A stretch of 64,000 nt of DNA from Alkalihalophilus pseudofirmus. Its GTDB lineage: Bacteria > Bacillota > Bacilli > Bacillales > Bacillaceae_D. This document shows, piece after piece, positions 52,135-62,312 of this stretch (position 1 is the stretch's first letter; each line of letters opens with the position of its first letter). Position numbers and translations under genes: made by a program. Location: NCBI RefSeq assembly GCF_029094545.1, contig NZ_CP117835.1, positions 1,716,001-1,780,000 of the forward strand. The letters run 5' to 3'. The notes below the pieces were generated by a model that was not told where the DNA came from, ran no database searches, and saw nothing but the letters and a program-made list of their open reading frames with translations.

Positions 52135-53094
52135 ATGAGTTATTATGATCTGAACATTTCAACAATTTTAATAATTAGCCCTATGTATGATGAATTAAAA
52201 AGATTGATAGAAAAAGAGGATCTAGAGCAGAGCTTTCGATTTAAAACTGAAGCTGAAGTTGCTGACGAAGATTTAGATTGGGCAGATGCCATCGCTTGCT
52301 TTAACACCCAAACGGATTTTAACTACAGTAAAGTGAAATGGGTTCATTCACTTGGAGCTGGCGTGGATCGTTTCTTACATAATAAAACCTGGGACCCGCA
52401 AGTATTACTGACAAGAACGATTTGTTCGTTTGGCCAAAGAATCGCTGAATATACGCTTAGCTATGTATTACAAGACATGCAGCACCATCATTTATTTCAA
52501 AAGGATGGCAGGGTGAAACGATGGAAGCCGCGCACACCTGGTTTATTAAAAAATGCAAAAGCAGTTATCTACGGTACAGGTGAAATTGGACAAGTAACAG
52601 CGAAAGTGCTCTCACAGTTTGGCATGGATGTGTACGGGGTTTCACGAAGCGGGAGGGAAAAAGACTTTTTCAAAAAAGTATTCACTATCGATCAACAAGA
52701 ACTTACAGGTCAAAGCGAATGGAAGGATGCGGATTACATCATTAACACCCTGCCGCTTACCGTTGAGACGGAAGCTCTATTCAACGACCGATTCTTCTCA
52801 CAATTTGCAGAAGCCGGCTTTATCAATGTTGGTCGCGGGGCCTCGGTAGACGAAGAAGCGCTTATTGAAGCATTAGATGAGGAAAGGCTGCGTTTTGCCG
52901 TCCTTGATGTATTTAAAGAAGAACCGCTTCCATCTGACCATCCTTTTTGGGAGCATCCTAACATTACGGTTACTCCTCATATCTCTGCTGTGACAACGGC
53001 TGATGAGGCTGTAGTTTGTTTTATTGATACGTTACGTAACATAGAACGAAACGAGAAGCTTGTTAATCAAGTGGATATTGAAAAAGGATATTAA
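52135..53094 (+). CDS. D-2-hydroxyacid dehydrogenase
   Basis: 319 aa from ATG 52135 (SD GGAGGGG). NAD-binding GTGEIGQVTAKVLSQFGMDV, catalytic Arg in INVGRGASVDEEAL, Glu in DVFKEEPLPSDHPFW and His in TPHISAVT. Similar to GhrA/YoaD-type glyoxylate or hydroxypyruvate reductases; substrate unknown. Confidence 0.85.
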   Translation: MSYYDLNISTILIISPMYDELKRLIEKEDLEQSFRFKTEAEVADEDLDWADAIACFNTQTDFNYSKVKWVHSLGAGVDRFLHNKTWDPQVLLTRTICSFGQRIAEYTLSYVLQDMQHHHLFQKDGRVKRWKPRTPGLLKNAKAVIYGTGEIGQVTAKVLSQFGMDVYGVSRSGREKDFFKKVFTIDQQELTGQSEWKDADYIINTLPLTVETEALFNDRFFSQFAEAGFINVGRGASVDEEALIEALDEERLRFAVLDVFKEEPLPSDHPFWEHPNITVTPHISAVTTADEAVVCFIDTLRNIERNEKLVNQVDIEKGY

Positions 53095-53110
53095 TAGCAG
53101 ATTTAATATA

Positions 53111-53127
53111 TTGGCATAAAAATTGCA
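53111..53127 (+). promoter_or_regulatory. Sigma-54 (-24/-12) promoter of the thiolase gene
   Basis: TTGGCATAAAAATTGCA: GG (53113-53114) and GC (53125-53126) are separated by 10 bases as SigL requires. A SigL-type activator gene lies downstream. Confidence 0.82.
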
Positions 53128-53227
53128 TTAAAAATAAGGGCAGGATTCGTTGTCGTATTGTCGAATGAATCTATGAAAAAAGAAAGTGTTAATATAGCGT
53201 TTCACAACATGAAGGAGGACAAGAGTT

Positions 53228-54409
53228 ATGAGAGAAGTAGTAATCGTAAGTGCTGCGCGTACGCCGGTCGGAACATTTGGAGGGGCATTATCAAGTGTGC
53301 CTGCAGTCGATCTAGGTGCCGTTGCGGCAAAGGAAGCAATTAAGCGTGCAAATATCCAGCCGGAGGACATTGATGAAGTACTAATTGGTAACATTTTATC
53401 AGCTGGTCTTGGGCAGAACGTTGCTCGTCAAGTAGCAATCTATGCTGGTCTTCCGGAAACAACACCAGCCCTAGCAATTAATAAATTATGTGGATCTGGT
53501 CTTCGTACCGTTAGTATGGGAGCACAGTTTATCGCTTTAGGCGATGCTGATGTGATCTTGGCAGGCGGTGTAGAAAACATGAGCCAAGCGCCCTACGTAA
53601 TGCCAAACGCTCGTTGGGGCCAGCGTATGGGTGATGGCAAATTAGTTGATACGATGATCTATGATGCTTTAACTGATAAATTTAATAACATTCACATGGG
53701 AGTTACAGCAGAAAATATTGCTGAGAGATGGGAACTTACACGTGAGATGCAAGATGAATTCGCTCTTCGCAGTCAAAATCGTGCTGAAAAAGCACAAAAA
53801 GAAGGCGTGTTCGCTGAAGAAATCGTTCCTGTGCCTGTACCGCAGCGTAAGGGCGAGCCAGTAATGGTCGATACAGATGAGCATCCTAAGCACGGGTTAA
53901 CTCTTGAAAAGCTTGCTAAGCTGCGTCCTGCATTCAAAAAAGACGGCACCGTAACAGCTGGTAATGCATCTGGTATCAACGATGGTGCTGCAATGGTAGT
54001 AATAATGGCTAAAGAAAAAGCAGAAGAGCTAGGCATTGAGCCATTAGCAACGATTAAATCTTACGGTAATGCAGCTCTTGATCCAAAGATCATGGGTTAT
54101 GGTCCAGTACCTGCAACGAAAAAAGCATTAGCTAAAGCTGGTCTTTCAGTTGAAGATCTTGACCTTGTAGAAGCAAACGAAGCATTTGCCGCACAATCAC
54201 TCGCAGTGGTTAAAGACTTAGGTCTTGATCCTGAGAAAGTGAACGTAAACGGCGGTGCGATTGCTTTAGGTCACCCGGTAGGAGCTTCAGGTACACGCGT
54301 ACTTGTGACCCTTCTGCACGAAATGAAGCGCCGCGATGCTAAGCGCGGTCTTGCAACCTTATGTATCGGCGGCGGACAAGGAACAGCATTAATTGTAGAA
54401 CGTCCATAA
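53228..54409 (+). CDS. Acetyl-CoA C-acetyltransferase (thiolase)
   Basis: 393 aa; AAGGAGGACAAGAGTT before ATG. Catalytic Cys in [15 protein letters not shown] (residue ~88), His in [16 protein letters not shown] and second Cys in [14 protein letters not shown]. Cleaves acetoacetyl-CoA to two acetyl-CoA; the neighbouring CoA-transferase and dehydrogenase make a catabolic direction likely. AtoB/MmgA-like. Confidence 0.92.
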   Translation: MREVVIVSAARTPVGTFGGALSSVPAVDLGAVAAKEAIKRANIQPEDIDEVLIGNILSAGLGQNVARQVAIYAGLPETTPALAINKLCGSGLRTVSMGAQFIALGDADVILAGGVENMSQAPYVMPNARWGQRMGDGKLVDTMIYDALTDKFNNIHMGVTAENIAERWELTREMQDEFALRSQNRAEKAQKEGVFAEEIVPVPVPQRKGEPVMVDTDEHPKHGLTLEKLAKLRPAFKKDGTVTAGNASGINDGAAMVVIMAKEKAEELGIEPLATIKSYGNAALDPKIMGYGPVPATKKALAKAGLSVEDLDLVEANEAFAAQSLAVVKDLGLDPEKVNVNGGAIALGHPVGASGTRVLVTLLHEMKRRDAKRGLATLCIGGGQGTALIVERP

Positions 54410-54422
54410 TTGATCTGCCATA

Positions 54423-54452
54423 AAGAGAGCCCATCATGGAGCTCTCTTTTTT
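54423..54452 (+). terminator. Terminator after thiolase
   Basis: AAGAGAGC-CCATCATGGA-GCTCTCTT then TTTT. Confidence 0.85.
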
Positions 54453-54518
54453 GTGCTATACTATTGGGTATGACGCTAGATCTTACATGATTGTTAGTAA
54501 GGGATGAGGGATTGCTTT

Positions 54519-56222
54519 ATGAACATGAAAGATTTTGTAGGTGCGATTGAGAGATCTTATGAGCAGATGGAGGCGATCATTCGCTCTCTTCCATTTGGTA
54601 CGATTCTCACTGATTTAGATCAAACGATTCTCTTTCATAATGAAACGGTACAAAAAATATTTAAACGTCCTGCCGATAGAATCAATGGCGAAGTGTTAAC
54701 GACGTACGTCGACCCGAATTTATTAGACGGGATAGCGGAAGGAACAAATATTCATATCGATTTTCGCGGTCACACATTTGTTTTGAGAAAAGAACATACG
54801 ACGATTAATGATCAGCTTTACTACGTCTACTTATTTTCCTCCGTTAAAGGATTAGAAGAAATTCTTTCAGCTAGCAGTGAAAAAACCGAGCTGTTAGAAA
54901 CGGTTATGGAGTTTGCGTTTGACGGCGTAGTCATGGTTGATAAAGATGGTTACATCACAATGCTGAGCAAGGAGTATGCTGAGTTTCTTAATGTGCGGGT
55001 TGAGGATGTGATCGGTAAACATGCAACAGACGTCATCGAAAATACACGGATGCACATCGTTGCAAAAACGGGAAAGCCTGAAGTAGCTGACTTGCAGCGA
55101 ATTAAAGGTGATTACATGATTGCAACCCGTGTACCGATTATAAAAAACGGTGAAATTACAGGTGCTGTGGGCCGGGTGTTGTTTCAAAATGTAGGCGGTT
55201 TTAATTCCCTATATAAACGTGTCAAGCTGATGGAGACTGAGCTGAAGAAATATAAAGGTGAATTTCGCGAACAAAATAAGGCTACTTATACGTTTCATCA
55301 TATAGTAGGCGATAGTGATTCGATTATAAAGGCGAAGCACCAAGCGGAACGAGCAGCGAATAGTGACTCGAATGTTTTGCTGCTCGGGGAGAGCGGTACA
55401 GGGAAAGAGCTTTTTGCCCATGCGATTCATAATGCCGGAAGTCGAGCGCCTGGTTCATTTGTAAAAGTAAACTGCGCAGCGATCCCCCCTGACCTTCTTG
55501 AATCTGAGCTATTCGGGTATGAAGAAGGATCCTTCACTGGTGCGAAAAAAGGCGGAAAGAAAGGGAAGTTTGAAGCAGCCGATGGGGGAACGATTTTCTT
55601 AGATGAAATAGGTGAGCTTCCGCTTCATATGCAAGTGAAGTTTTTAAGAGTGCTTCAAGAAAAAGAAGTAGAGCGTGTCGGATCAACGACTAGCAAACCG
55701 ATTGATGTACGTGTGATAGCGGCCACCAATCGAAATTTAGAGGAAATGGTGGATAAAGGTGAATTTAGATTAGATTTATTTTACCGGCTGAATGTTGTTG
55801 CGATCCACATTCCTCCTCTTAGAGATAGAGAAAAGGATCTCGGACAATTATGCCTCCACTTCATTGAAAAATTAAATCCTATTATGAAGAAGAAAGTAGA
55901 TGGCATCTCAAAAGATGCGCAGCGCCTTCTGCATCAATATAAATGGCCCGGAAATATTCGGGAGCTTGAAAATGTGATTGAGAGAGCATTAAATATGTTA
56001 GACAATGGAACGGTTATTAAATCAGAACATCTTCCGGCAAAGCTGACAGATACGCCTAGTAACCATTCAGTTGAACCGTTGACTGTTTCAATTGAGAAGG
56101 CAGAAAAGGGAGCCCTTATGAATGCTTTAAAACAAACAAAAGGCAACCGCTCAAAAGCTGCCTCCCTTCTTGGAATAAGCCGGTCTACCTTTTATGAAAA
56201 GCTAACAAAATATCAATTATAG
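54519..56222 (+). CDS. Sigma-54-dependent transcriptional activator with PAS domains
   Basis: 567 aa from ATG 54519 (GAGGG 7 bases before). Two PAS-like sensor domains (about 10-115 and 125-230), then the AAA+ domain: [15 protein letters not shown] (Walker A), the sigma-54 contact loop [30 protein letters not shown] (Walker B), and a Fis-type HTH at the end ([20 protein letters not shown]). The loop reads GSFTGA in place of GAFTGA. It most likely drives the two -24/-12 promoters here in response to a ketone-body or fatty-acid signal. Confidence 0.92.
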   Translation: MNMKDFVGAIERSYEQMEAIIRSLPFGTILTDLDQTILFHNETVQKIFKRPADRINGEVLTTYVDPNLLDGIAEGTNIHIDFRGHTFVLRKEHTTINDQLYYVYLFSSVKGLEEILSASSEKTELLETVMEFAFDGVVMVDKDGYITMLSKEYAEFLNVRVEDVIGKHATDVIENTRMHIVAKTGKPEVADLQRIKGDYMIATRVPIIKNGEITGAVGRVLFQNVGGFNSLYKRVKLMETELKKYKGEFREQNKATYTFHHIVGDSDSIIKAKHQAERAANSDSNVLLLGESGTGKELFAHAIHNAGSRAPGSFVKVNCAAIPPDLLESELFGYEEGSFTGAKKGGKKGKFEAADGGTIFLDEIGELPLHMQVKFLRVLQEKEVERVGSTTSKPIDVRVIAATNRNLEEMVDKGEFRLDLFYRLNVVAIHIPPLRDREKDLGQLCLHFIEKLNPIMKKKVDGISKDAQRLLHQYKWPGNIRELENVIERALNMLDNGTVIKSEHLPAKLTDTPSNHSVEPLTVSIEKAEKGALMNALKQTKGNRSKAASLLGISRSTFYEKLTKYQL

Positions 56223-56226
56223 ACTC

Positions 56227-56255
56227 CACCTTGGAATTATTCCAAGGTGTTTTTT
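56227..56255 (+). terminator. Terminator after the activator gene
   Basis: CACCTTGGAA-TTA-TTCCAAGGTG then TTTTTT. Confidence 0.88.
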
Positions 56256-56293
56256 ATTATTATATTGAGAAAACGCAACCTGTATTTACCAAG

Positions 56294-56379
56294 TGTTCGG
56301 ATAACTAGACACTTTAAAGCGTTTTCAGAAAAGGTGTCCGGAAAACGATACGTTGACATTAGAGGTGTGTACGGAAAAC
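56294..56379. promoter_or_regulatory. Three TGTNCGGAWAAC repeats, probable activator binding sites
   Basis: TGTTCGGATAAC (56294), TGTCCGGAAAAC (56335) and TGTACGGAAAAC (56368), spaced 41 and 33 bases (close to four and three helical turns), 100-185 bases before the sigma-54 promoter, where enhancer sites are expected. No gene lies in 56223-56566. Confidence 0.7.
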
Positions 56380-56477
56380 AAGACAAAAAGGGCAATTATG
56401 ACTGCTTAACTGAACGCTTGCTTTACTCCTTCTTAATGTAAGCCTTATCATTCCGTCTTTTTTTATAAAAATAAAAG

Positions 56478-56495
56478 TTGGCACACCTCTTGCAT
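56478..56495 (+). promoter_or_regulatory. Sigma-54 promoter of the CoA-transferase operon
   Basis: TTGGCACACCTCTTGCAT, a consensus -24/-12 element (GG at 56480, GC at 56492). Confidence 0.9.
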
Positions 56496-56566
56496 ATACA
56501 ACTTGCGTACTTTTCTTTATGTAAGGTAGAGAAAGCGTATTCATAGATGTTGTAGGAGGGAAAGGT

Positions 56567-58144
56567 ATGATTAATAAGGTAAAAACTGCTGAAGAAGCCG
56601 TTCAAATGATTAAAGACGGTTCAACGGTTGCAACAGGAGGGTTCGTTGGGAATGGACACCCTGAAGCACTCACTTCTGCTCTTGAAGAGCGTTTCGTTAA
56701 AGAGCAAAAGCCTCAAGACTTAACGTTAATGTATGCAGCAGGACAAGGTGACGGGAAAGAAAAAGGATTGAATCACCTTGGACATGAAAAGCTTGTATCT
56801 CGTGTCGTGGGAGGACATTGGGGACTTGCACCGAAACTGCAAAAGCTGGCAATTGACAACAAAATTAAAGCGTATAATTTTCCGCAAGGAGTTATTTCAC
56901 ATTTATTCCGTGATATTGCAGCAGGCAAGCCTGGTACGTTAACACATGTCGGCCTTAAGACATTTGTTGACCCGAGAAATCAAGGCGGTAAATTAAATGA
57001 AAGTACAACAGAAGATCTTGTTTCTCTTATGGAGGTTGGCGGAGAAGAATATTTATTCTACAAAACCATTCCAGTTCATGTTGCGCTGATCCGCGGATCT
57101 TTTGCGGATGAGGCAGGAAACTTAACGCTTCATAAAGAAGCCGGAACACTTGAAATTCTATCCATGGCACAAGCGGCGAAAAACTCAGGCGGCATTGTCA
57201 TTGCACAAGTTGAAAAAGTGGTCGCAAAAGGCAGCCTGGACCCACGTCTTGTTAAAGTGCCTGGTATTTTAGTAGACGCTGTAGTTGTAGCTGATGCTGA
57301 GCATCATATGCAAACTTTTGCTGAGCAGTACAATCCGTCATACTGCGGAGAAATTAAAGCAGTGAATCGTGACCTTCCTAAGTTGAAACTAGATGAGCGT
57401 AAAGTAATCGCACGTCGTTCTGCAATGGAACTTGAGCCTTATGCTGTAACAAATCTTGGAATCGGCATGCCTGAAGGTGTTTCAATGGTAGCAAATGAAG
57501 AAGGAGTCGATCATCTGATTAATCTAACGGTTGAATCAGGTCCGATCGGCGGAATTCCAGCTGGCGGAATGAGCTTTGGGGCTTCTATTAATCCAGAATG
57601 TATCGTTGATCAGCCTTATCAATTTGATTTCTACGATGGCGGCGGACTCGATGTTGCATTCCTTGGTCTAGCACAGCTTGATGGAAACGGAAACGTTAAC
57701 GTTAGTAAGTTCGGACCGAAAATCGCTGGAGCAGGCGGATTTATTAATATCACTCAAAATGCAAAACGCGTGGTATTCTGCGGCACGTTCACAGCAGGAG
57801 GCTTAAAGGTAGATGTGAATGATGGGAAGCTTTCCATCAATAATGAAGGCAAAATCAAGAAATTCTTAGCTGATGTTGAGCACATCACATTCAGCGGAGA
57901 GTATGCAAATGAAACGGGCCAAACTGTCCTCTATATTACAGAACGTGCGGTATTTGAACTTGGAGAAAATGGTGTCGTCTTAACTGAGATTGCACCAGGT
58001 GTTGATCTAGAGCGTGACATCTTAGATCAAATGGACTTTAAACCAATCGTATCTGAAAATCTTAAAACAATGGATGAACGTATTTTCCGTGATGAGAAGA
58101 TGGGTCTTGAACTCACAAACGGAAAAGCTGTTCTTTCTAATTAA
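56567..58144 (+). CDS. Acetate/3-ketoacid CoA-transferase (fused subunits, YdiF type)
   Basis: 525 aa; GGAGGGAAAGGT before ATG. Both halves of a family I CoA-transferase are in one chain. N-terminal [16 protein letters not shown]; second half [17 protein letters not shown] and the nucleophile region [14 protein letters not shown] with the catalytic Glu. It would move CoA from acetyl- or another acyl-CoA to acetoacetate or a short acid. First gene of the sigma-54 operon. Confidence 0.9.
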   Translation: MINKVKTAEEAVQMIKDGSTVATGGFVGNGHPEALTSALEERFVKEQKPQDLTLMYAAGQGDGKEKGLNHLGHEKLVSRVVGGHWGLAPKLQKLAIDNKIKAYNFPQGVISHLFRDIAAGKPGTLTHVGLKTFVDPRNQGGKLNESTTEDLVSLMEVGGEEYLFYKTIPVHVALIRGSFADEAGNLTLHKEAGTLEILSMAQAAKNSGGIVIAQVEKVVAKGSLDPRLVKVPGILVDAVVVADAEHHMQTFAEQYNPSYCGEIKAVNRDLPKLKLDERKVIARRSAMELEPYAVTNLGIGMPEGVSMVANEEGVDHLINLTVESGPIGGIPAGGMSFGASINPECIVDQPYQFDFYDGGGLDVAFLGLAQLDGNGNVNVSKFGPKIAGAGGFINITQNAKRVVFCGTFTAGGLKVDVNDGKLSINNEGKIKKFLADVEHITFSGEYANETGQTVLYITERAVFELGENGVVLTEIAPGVDLERDILDQMDFKPIVSENLKTMDERIFRDEKMGLELTNGKAVLSN

Positions 58145-58165
58145 GTCTACTAAGGGGGAGAAAGA

Positions 58166-59452
58166 ATGTTAGGTATCGTTTTAGGTCTTGTATTATTAAT
58201 GTTTCTTGCATATCGAGGCTGGTCAATCATCTGGGTTGCACCAATCACAGCTGGTGTTGTAGCAATATTCGGCGGCCTTGATCTCTTAGATGCATATAAA
58301 AATACGTACATGGAAGGCTTCGTAAACTTTGCGAAATTATGGTTCCCTGTATTTATGCTTGGTGCAATTTTTGGTAAACTGATGGAGGATACTGGTGCAG
58401 CTAGTTCAGTAGCTTCGATGATTACTAAAGTTATTGGTAAACAACGTGCGATTTTAGGCGTAATTGTTGCTTGTGCAGTATTAACATACGGCGGGGTTAG
58501 TTTATTCGTTGTCGTATTTGCGGTATATCCTTTAGCGATTGCGCTATTCCGTGAAGCAAATATTACACGCCGCTTAATTCCTGGTACAGTAGCGCTTGGT
58601 GCGTTTACGTTTACGATGACAGCTGTTCCTGGTACACCGCAAATTCAAAACCTTATTCCGACTGAGTACTACGGTACAACAGCAATGGCAGCACCATTTA
58701 TGGGAATCATTGCAGCTCTTGTTATGGGTGTCGGTGGATATGTTTATTTAACTTGGAGAGAAAAGCAGACACGCGCTGCAGGTGAAGTGTTCACTGAGCC
58801 TAAAGGCCAAGAAATTAAGGAAATTGATGAAGCTAAGCTTCCAAATCCAATCTTGTCGTTCTTACCGCTTGTAGCTGTAATTTTCACATTGAATGTATTT
58901 AACTGGGATATCGTCGTGGCCCTTATCACAGGTATTCTGATGATTATTGTGTTCAACTTCAAGATGGTTTCTAAGTTTATCGACTCTGTCAACAAAGGCG
59001 CAAGTGGTTCTGTTATTGCCATTGTTAACACAAGTGCTGCTGTAGGTTTTGGTGCGGTTGTAAGAGCCGTTCCTGGATTTGAGAAACTGACTGAGTTTGT
59101 TATGGGTATTCAAGGCAGCCCGCTAATCTCTCAAGCTGTAGCAATTAACATTCTTGCAGGTTCAACTGGTTCAGCATCAGGCGGTATGGGGATTGCTCTA
59201 GAAGCATTAGGTGACCGTTACATGGAGCTAGCGGCTCAAACAGGCATTGACCCTGAAGCCTTCCACCGTGTAGCATCGATTGCATCAGGTGGTTTAGATA
59301 CGCTTCCGCATAACGGCGCTGTTTTGACATTGCTTACGATTACAGGAATGTCACACAAAGATTCATATAAAGATATTTTCGTCGTTGGTTGTGCGATTCC
59401 AGTATTAAGTGTTATTGTCGCAATCATCGTTGGTTCAATCGGTATTATTTAA
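58166..59452 (+). CDS. GntP-family permease
   Basis: 428 aa, about 12 membrane helices (for example FVNFAKLWFPVFMLGAIFGK, LTYGGVSLFVVVFAVYPLAI). Family feature GSTGSASGGMGIALEALG and SGGLDTLPHNGAVLTLL. GntP-type carriers import gluconate-like or short hydroxyacids; here the partners point to 3-hydroxybutyrate or acetoacetate. GGGGGAG lies before ATG. Confidence 0.88.
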   Translation: MLGIVLGLVLLMFLAYRGWSIIWVAPITAGVVAIFGGLDLLDAYKNTYMEGFVNFAKLWFPVFMLGAIFGKLMEDTGAASSVASMITKVIGKQRAILGVIVACAVLTYGGVSLFVVVFAVYPLAIALFREANITRRLIPGTVALGAFTFTMTAVPGTPQIQNLIPTEYYGTTAMAAPFMGIIAALVMGVGGYVYLTWREKQTRAAGEVFTEPKGQEIKEIDEAKLPNPILSFLPLVAVIFTLNVFNWDIVVALITGILMIIVFNFKMVSKFIDSVNKGASGSVIAIVNTSAAVGFGAVVRAVPGFEKLTEFVMGIQGSPLISQAVAINILAGSTGSASGGMGIALEALGDRYMELAAQTGIDPEAFHRVASIASGGLDTLPHNGAVLTLLTITGMSHKDSYKDIFVVGCAIPVLSVIVAIIVGSIGII

Positions 59453-59490
59453 TAAAACGATCATTTTAATCATTTCTAGGAGGAACAATT

Positions 59491-60231
59491 ATGAAATTAC
59501 AAGATAAAGTAGCAGTTATTACAGGTGCAGGCCGTGGAATCGGTGAAGCAACAGCATTTAAATTTGCTAAAGAAGGCGCAAAAGTGGTTGTAGCTGATAT
59601 GAATGAAGAGGAAATTAACGCAACGGTTGCAGCAGTAAAAGAAATGGGTGCAGAAGCGACTGGCTTTGTTGTGAATGTTACAAACCGTGAAGAAGTGAAA
59701 AACTTAATGGCTCATGCGGTAGAGACATTCGGCCGTGTTGATGTTGTTGTAAATAACGCTGGGATTACAGCTGATGCACAACTTCTAAAAATGACAGACG
59801 AGCAGTGGGACCGTGTGATTGATGTAAACCTTAAAGGTGTATTCATGGTATCTCAAGAAGCAGCAGCGATCATGAAAGAGCAGCAAGGCGGCGTAATCTT
59901 AAATGCTTCTTCTGTTGTTGGTTCTTTTGGTAACTTCGGTCAAACAAACTACGCTGCAACAAAATGGGGCGTTAACGGTATGACAAAAACATGGGCAAAA
60001 GAACTTGGCCGTTTCAATGTACGAGTTAATGCAGTAGCTCCAGGGTTCATCTTAACGCCAATGACAGCAAAAATGCCTGAAAAAGTTTTAGATATGATGA
60101 AAGATAAGTCTGTTCTAAACGATTTAGGAACGCCAGAAGATATTGCAAATGGATATGCATTCCTTGCATCTGATGAAGCTCGCTTCATTACAGGAACGAT
60201 CCTTAGCATCGATGGCGGGGTAGTCATTTAA
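59491..60231 (+). CDS. SDR dehydrogenase (3-hydroxybutyrate dehydrogenase / FabG-like)
   Basis: 246 aa; CTAGGAGGAACAATT before ATG. Classical short-chain reductase: VITGAGRGIGEATAFK, NNAGIT, catalytic Ser in NASSVVGSFG and Tyr-Lys in TNYAATKWG, end ITGTILSIDGG. Sequence alone fits 3-oxoacyl-ACP or acetoacetyl-CoA reductase; the operon with permease, CoA-transferase and thiolase suggests 3-hydroxybutyrate oxidation. Confidence 0.85.
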   Translation: MKLQDKVAVITGAGRGIGEATAFKFAKEGAKVVVADMNEEEINATVAAVKEMGAEATGFVVNVTNREEVKNLMAHAVETFGRVDVVVNNAGITADAQLLKMTDEQWDRVIDVNLKGVFMVSQEAAAIMKEQQGGVILNASSVVGSFGNFGQTNYAATKWGVNGMTKTWAKELGRFNVRVNAVAPGFILTPMTAKMPEKVLDMMKDKSVLNDLGTPEDIANGYAFLASDEARFITGTILSIDGGVVI

Positions 60232-60248
60232 TTTCATAACGTATAGAT

Positions 60249-60284
60249 AAAACAGCTGTTTAGTAAGCAGCTGTTTTATTTTTT
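60249..60284 (+). terminator. Terminator of the sigma-54 operon
   Basis: AAAACAGCTG-TTTAGTAAG-CAGCTGTTTT then ATTTTTT. Confidence 0.85.
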
Positions 60285-60404
60285 CCAAAAATGAGCAAGA
60301 AAACCCTTTCATAATTCTGAATAGTTCGTCATAATAGAATGAGAGAGTGAGTGATGGAGATAAGATCGGAGTCAATTATGTAATAATTGATGGGGGTATG
60401 GTCT

Positions 60405-61175
60405 ATGGAGAAGAAAACAGTAATCGTTACAGGCGGCAGTAATGGAATGGGTAAAGCAATGGCTAAGAAATTTGCAAGCCAAGGTGCATACGTCACGATC
60501 AGCGGACGTGATGAAGAACGTTTATTACAAGCTAAAAAGGAAATTGAGACCTTTGAGGGACAAGTCCTCCCTGTCGTAATGGATGTACGTGACCCGGAAA
60601 AAGTACAACATATGGTCGATGTGACAAAAGAAACATTCGGTCAAATTGATTATTTAGTAAATAATGCAGCAGGAAACTTCCTCGTACGAGCTGAAGAGCT
60701 CTCTGAGAATGGATGGAAGGCTGTCATTGATATTGTTTTAAATGGTACATGGTATTGTACACAAGCTGTAGGTAAGGAATGGATTGCTAATAAACAGCAA
60801 GGGTCAATCACTAATATCATTGCGACATACGCCTGGACAGCAGGCCCTGGTGTAGTGCACTCAGCAAGCGCAAAAGCAGGCGTTCTTGCAATGACACGTA
60901 CGTTAGCCGTAGAATGGGGCAGCCAGTATGGCATTCGTTTAAATGCAATTGCTCCAGGTCCAATTGAGGATACGGGCGGCGCAGAGCGCTTAATTATGAA
61001 TGAAGCAGCTCATAAAAAGGTGATCAACAGTATCCCTGCGAGAAGATTTGGGAAAGTAGAAGAAGTAGCAGGCCTTGCATCGTTCTTATTTTCTGAGGAA
61101 GCGAAATACATTAACGGTGACTGTATCACAATCGATGGCGGTCAATGGTTAAACGGTGCCTCTTTTCAATCGTAA
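60405..61175 (+). CDS. fadH: 2,4-dienoyl-CoA reductase-like SDR (YkuF/FadH)
   Basis: 256 aa from ATG 60405. SDR with VIVTGGSNGMGKAMAKKF, NNAAGNFLVRAEELS and VHSASAKAGVLAMTRTLAVE, where the usual Tyr of YxxxK is replaced as in dienoyl-CoA reductases; APGPIEDTGGAERL is typical of the YkuF group. Role in oxidation of unsaturated fatty acids. Not part of the upstream operon (terminator between them). Confidence 0.85.
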   Translation: MEKKTVIVTGGSNGMGKAMAKKFASQGAYVTISGRDEERLLQAKKEIETFEGQVLPVVMDVRDPEKVQHMVDVTKETFGQIDYLVNNAAGNFLVRAEELSENGWKAVIDIVLNGTWYCTQAVGKEWIANKQQGSITNIIATYAWTAGPGVVHSASAKAGVLAMTRTLAVEWGSQYGIRLNAIAPGPIEDTGGAERLIMNEAAHKKVINSIPARRFGKVEEVAGLASFLFSEEAKYINGDCITIDGGQWLNGASFQS

Positions 61176-61188
61176 TACTTAGAAAGGG

Positions 61189-61218
61189 CCAAGAGTTCTT
61201 ATGGACTCTTGGTTTTTT
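61189..61218 (+). terminator. Terminator after the dienoyl-CoA reductase gene
   Basis: CCAAGAGT-TCTTATGG-ACTCTTGG then TTTTTT. Confidence 0.88.
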
Positions 61219-61334
61219 CGTGTGGTTTTGAATGGTTTTGGGGAGACTATTTATAAAGAAAATGTTTAAACAATCAGCGAATCGGGTATGAACATAATCT
61301 GCTTGTAGAAATATACGTGAAAGGAATTGAAGGA

Positions 61335-62312
61335 ATGATCACATTTGACAACGTCTCAAAACAATATGAAGACGGTACAAAAGCAGTCGACACCCTTAAT
61401 TTTACCGTTAATAAAGGTGAATTCTTTGTTGTTATTGGACCAAGCGGCTGCGGTAAAACAACTACAATGAAGATGGTAAACCGGCTGATTGACCCAACAG
61501 ATGGAACCATCCGTATTAATGATCAAAACATTAAAGAAGGAGATATACATACTTTGCGCTGGAACATCGGATATGTTCTCCAGCAAATTGCCCTTTTTCC
61601 CAATATGACTGTTGCTGAGAATATTTCTGTGGTTCCAGAAATGAAAAAGTGGTCAAAAGAAAAAATAAAGAACCGAGTAGATGAGCTTTTAAATCTAGTT
61701 GGACTTGAACCGGAGACATATCGTGATCGTATGACGAATGAACTCTCAGGGGGCCAGCAGCAGCGTGTCGGTGTAGCAAGAGCACTTGCTGCTGATCCAG
61801 ATATTTTATTGATGGATGAACCATTTAGTGCCCTTGATCCAATCAGCCGCGAACAGCTGCAAGAGGATATCCAGCAATTGCAGCATAAGATTCAAAAAAC
61901 GATCGTCTTTGTTACCCACGACATGGATGAAGCATTAAAGCTTGGAGACCGCATTTGTGTGATGAAAGAGGGCAAAATCATTCAAATAGGGACGCCTGCA
62001 GAGCTGATGAATACTCCAGCTGACCCATTTGTGACACAGTTTCTTGGCAATCGTCAAGTAGATGCGGATAACAAAGCGAGCGAAAAGCTGACTGTCTCAG
62101 ATGTGATGGACCGTAATGTTAATTTAGTTAATCATTCTGCTCTATCAGAAAAACATACAATCTCTCAGGATGAATCGATTGAGACTGCCTTTTTGAGGCT
62201 TAACGAAGGATCAGTTCCTTACCTCTTAGTAAAAGAGAACGAAGAAGTTGTCGGTACAGTAAGTTATGAGAACCTCGCTCGCAAATGGATGAAGGAGCGT
62301 GAGGCACAGTGA
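61335..62312 (+). CDS. Glycine betaine/carnitine/choline ABC transporter ATP-binding protein (OpuBA/OpuCA type)
   Basis: 325 aa from ATG 61335 (AAGGAATTGAAGGA before). Walker A IGPSGCGKTTTMKMV, Q-loop YVLQQIALFPNMTV, signature LSGGQQQRVGVARAL, Walker B ILLMDEPFSALDP, switch THDMDEAL. The last ~75 residues are a CBS-type domain (DESIETAFLRLNEGSVPYLL), which in OpuA/OpuC senses ionic strength. Overlaps the permease gene by 4 bases. Confidence 0.92.
   Translation: MITFDNVSKQYEDGTKAVDTLNFTVNKGEFFVVIGPSGCGKTTTMKMVNRLIDPTDGTIRINDQNIKEGDIHTLRWNIGYVLQQIALFPNMTVAENISVVPEMKKWSKEKIKNRVDELLNLVGLEPETYRDRMTNELSGGQQQRVGVARALAADPDILLMDEPFSALDPISREQLQEDIQQLQHKIQKTIVFVTHDMDEALKLGDRICVMKEGKIIQIGTPAELMNTPADPFVTQFLGNRQVDADNKASEKLTVSDVMDRNVNLVNHSALSEKHTISQDESIETAFLRLNEGSVPYLLVKENEEVVGTVSYENLARKWMKEREAQ

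Noticed and set aside
56247-56441. 64-codon frame between activator and CoA-transferase genes
   Set aside because: It starts in the terminator T run and spans the regulatory repeats; no RBS.
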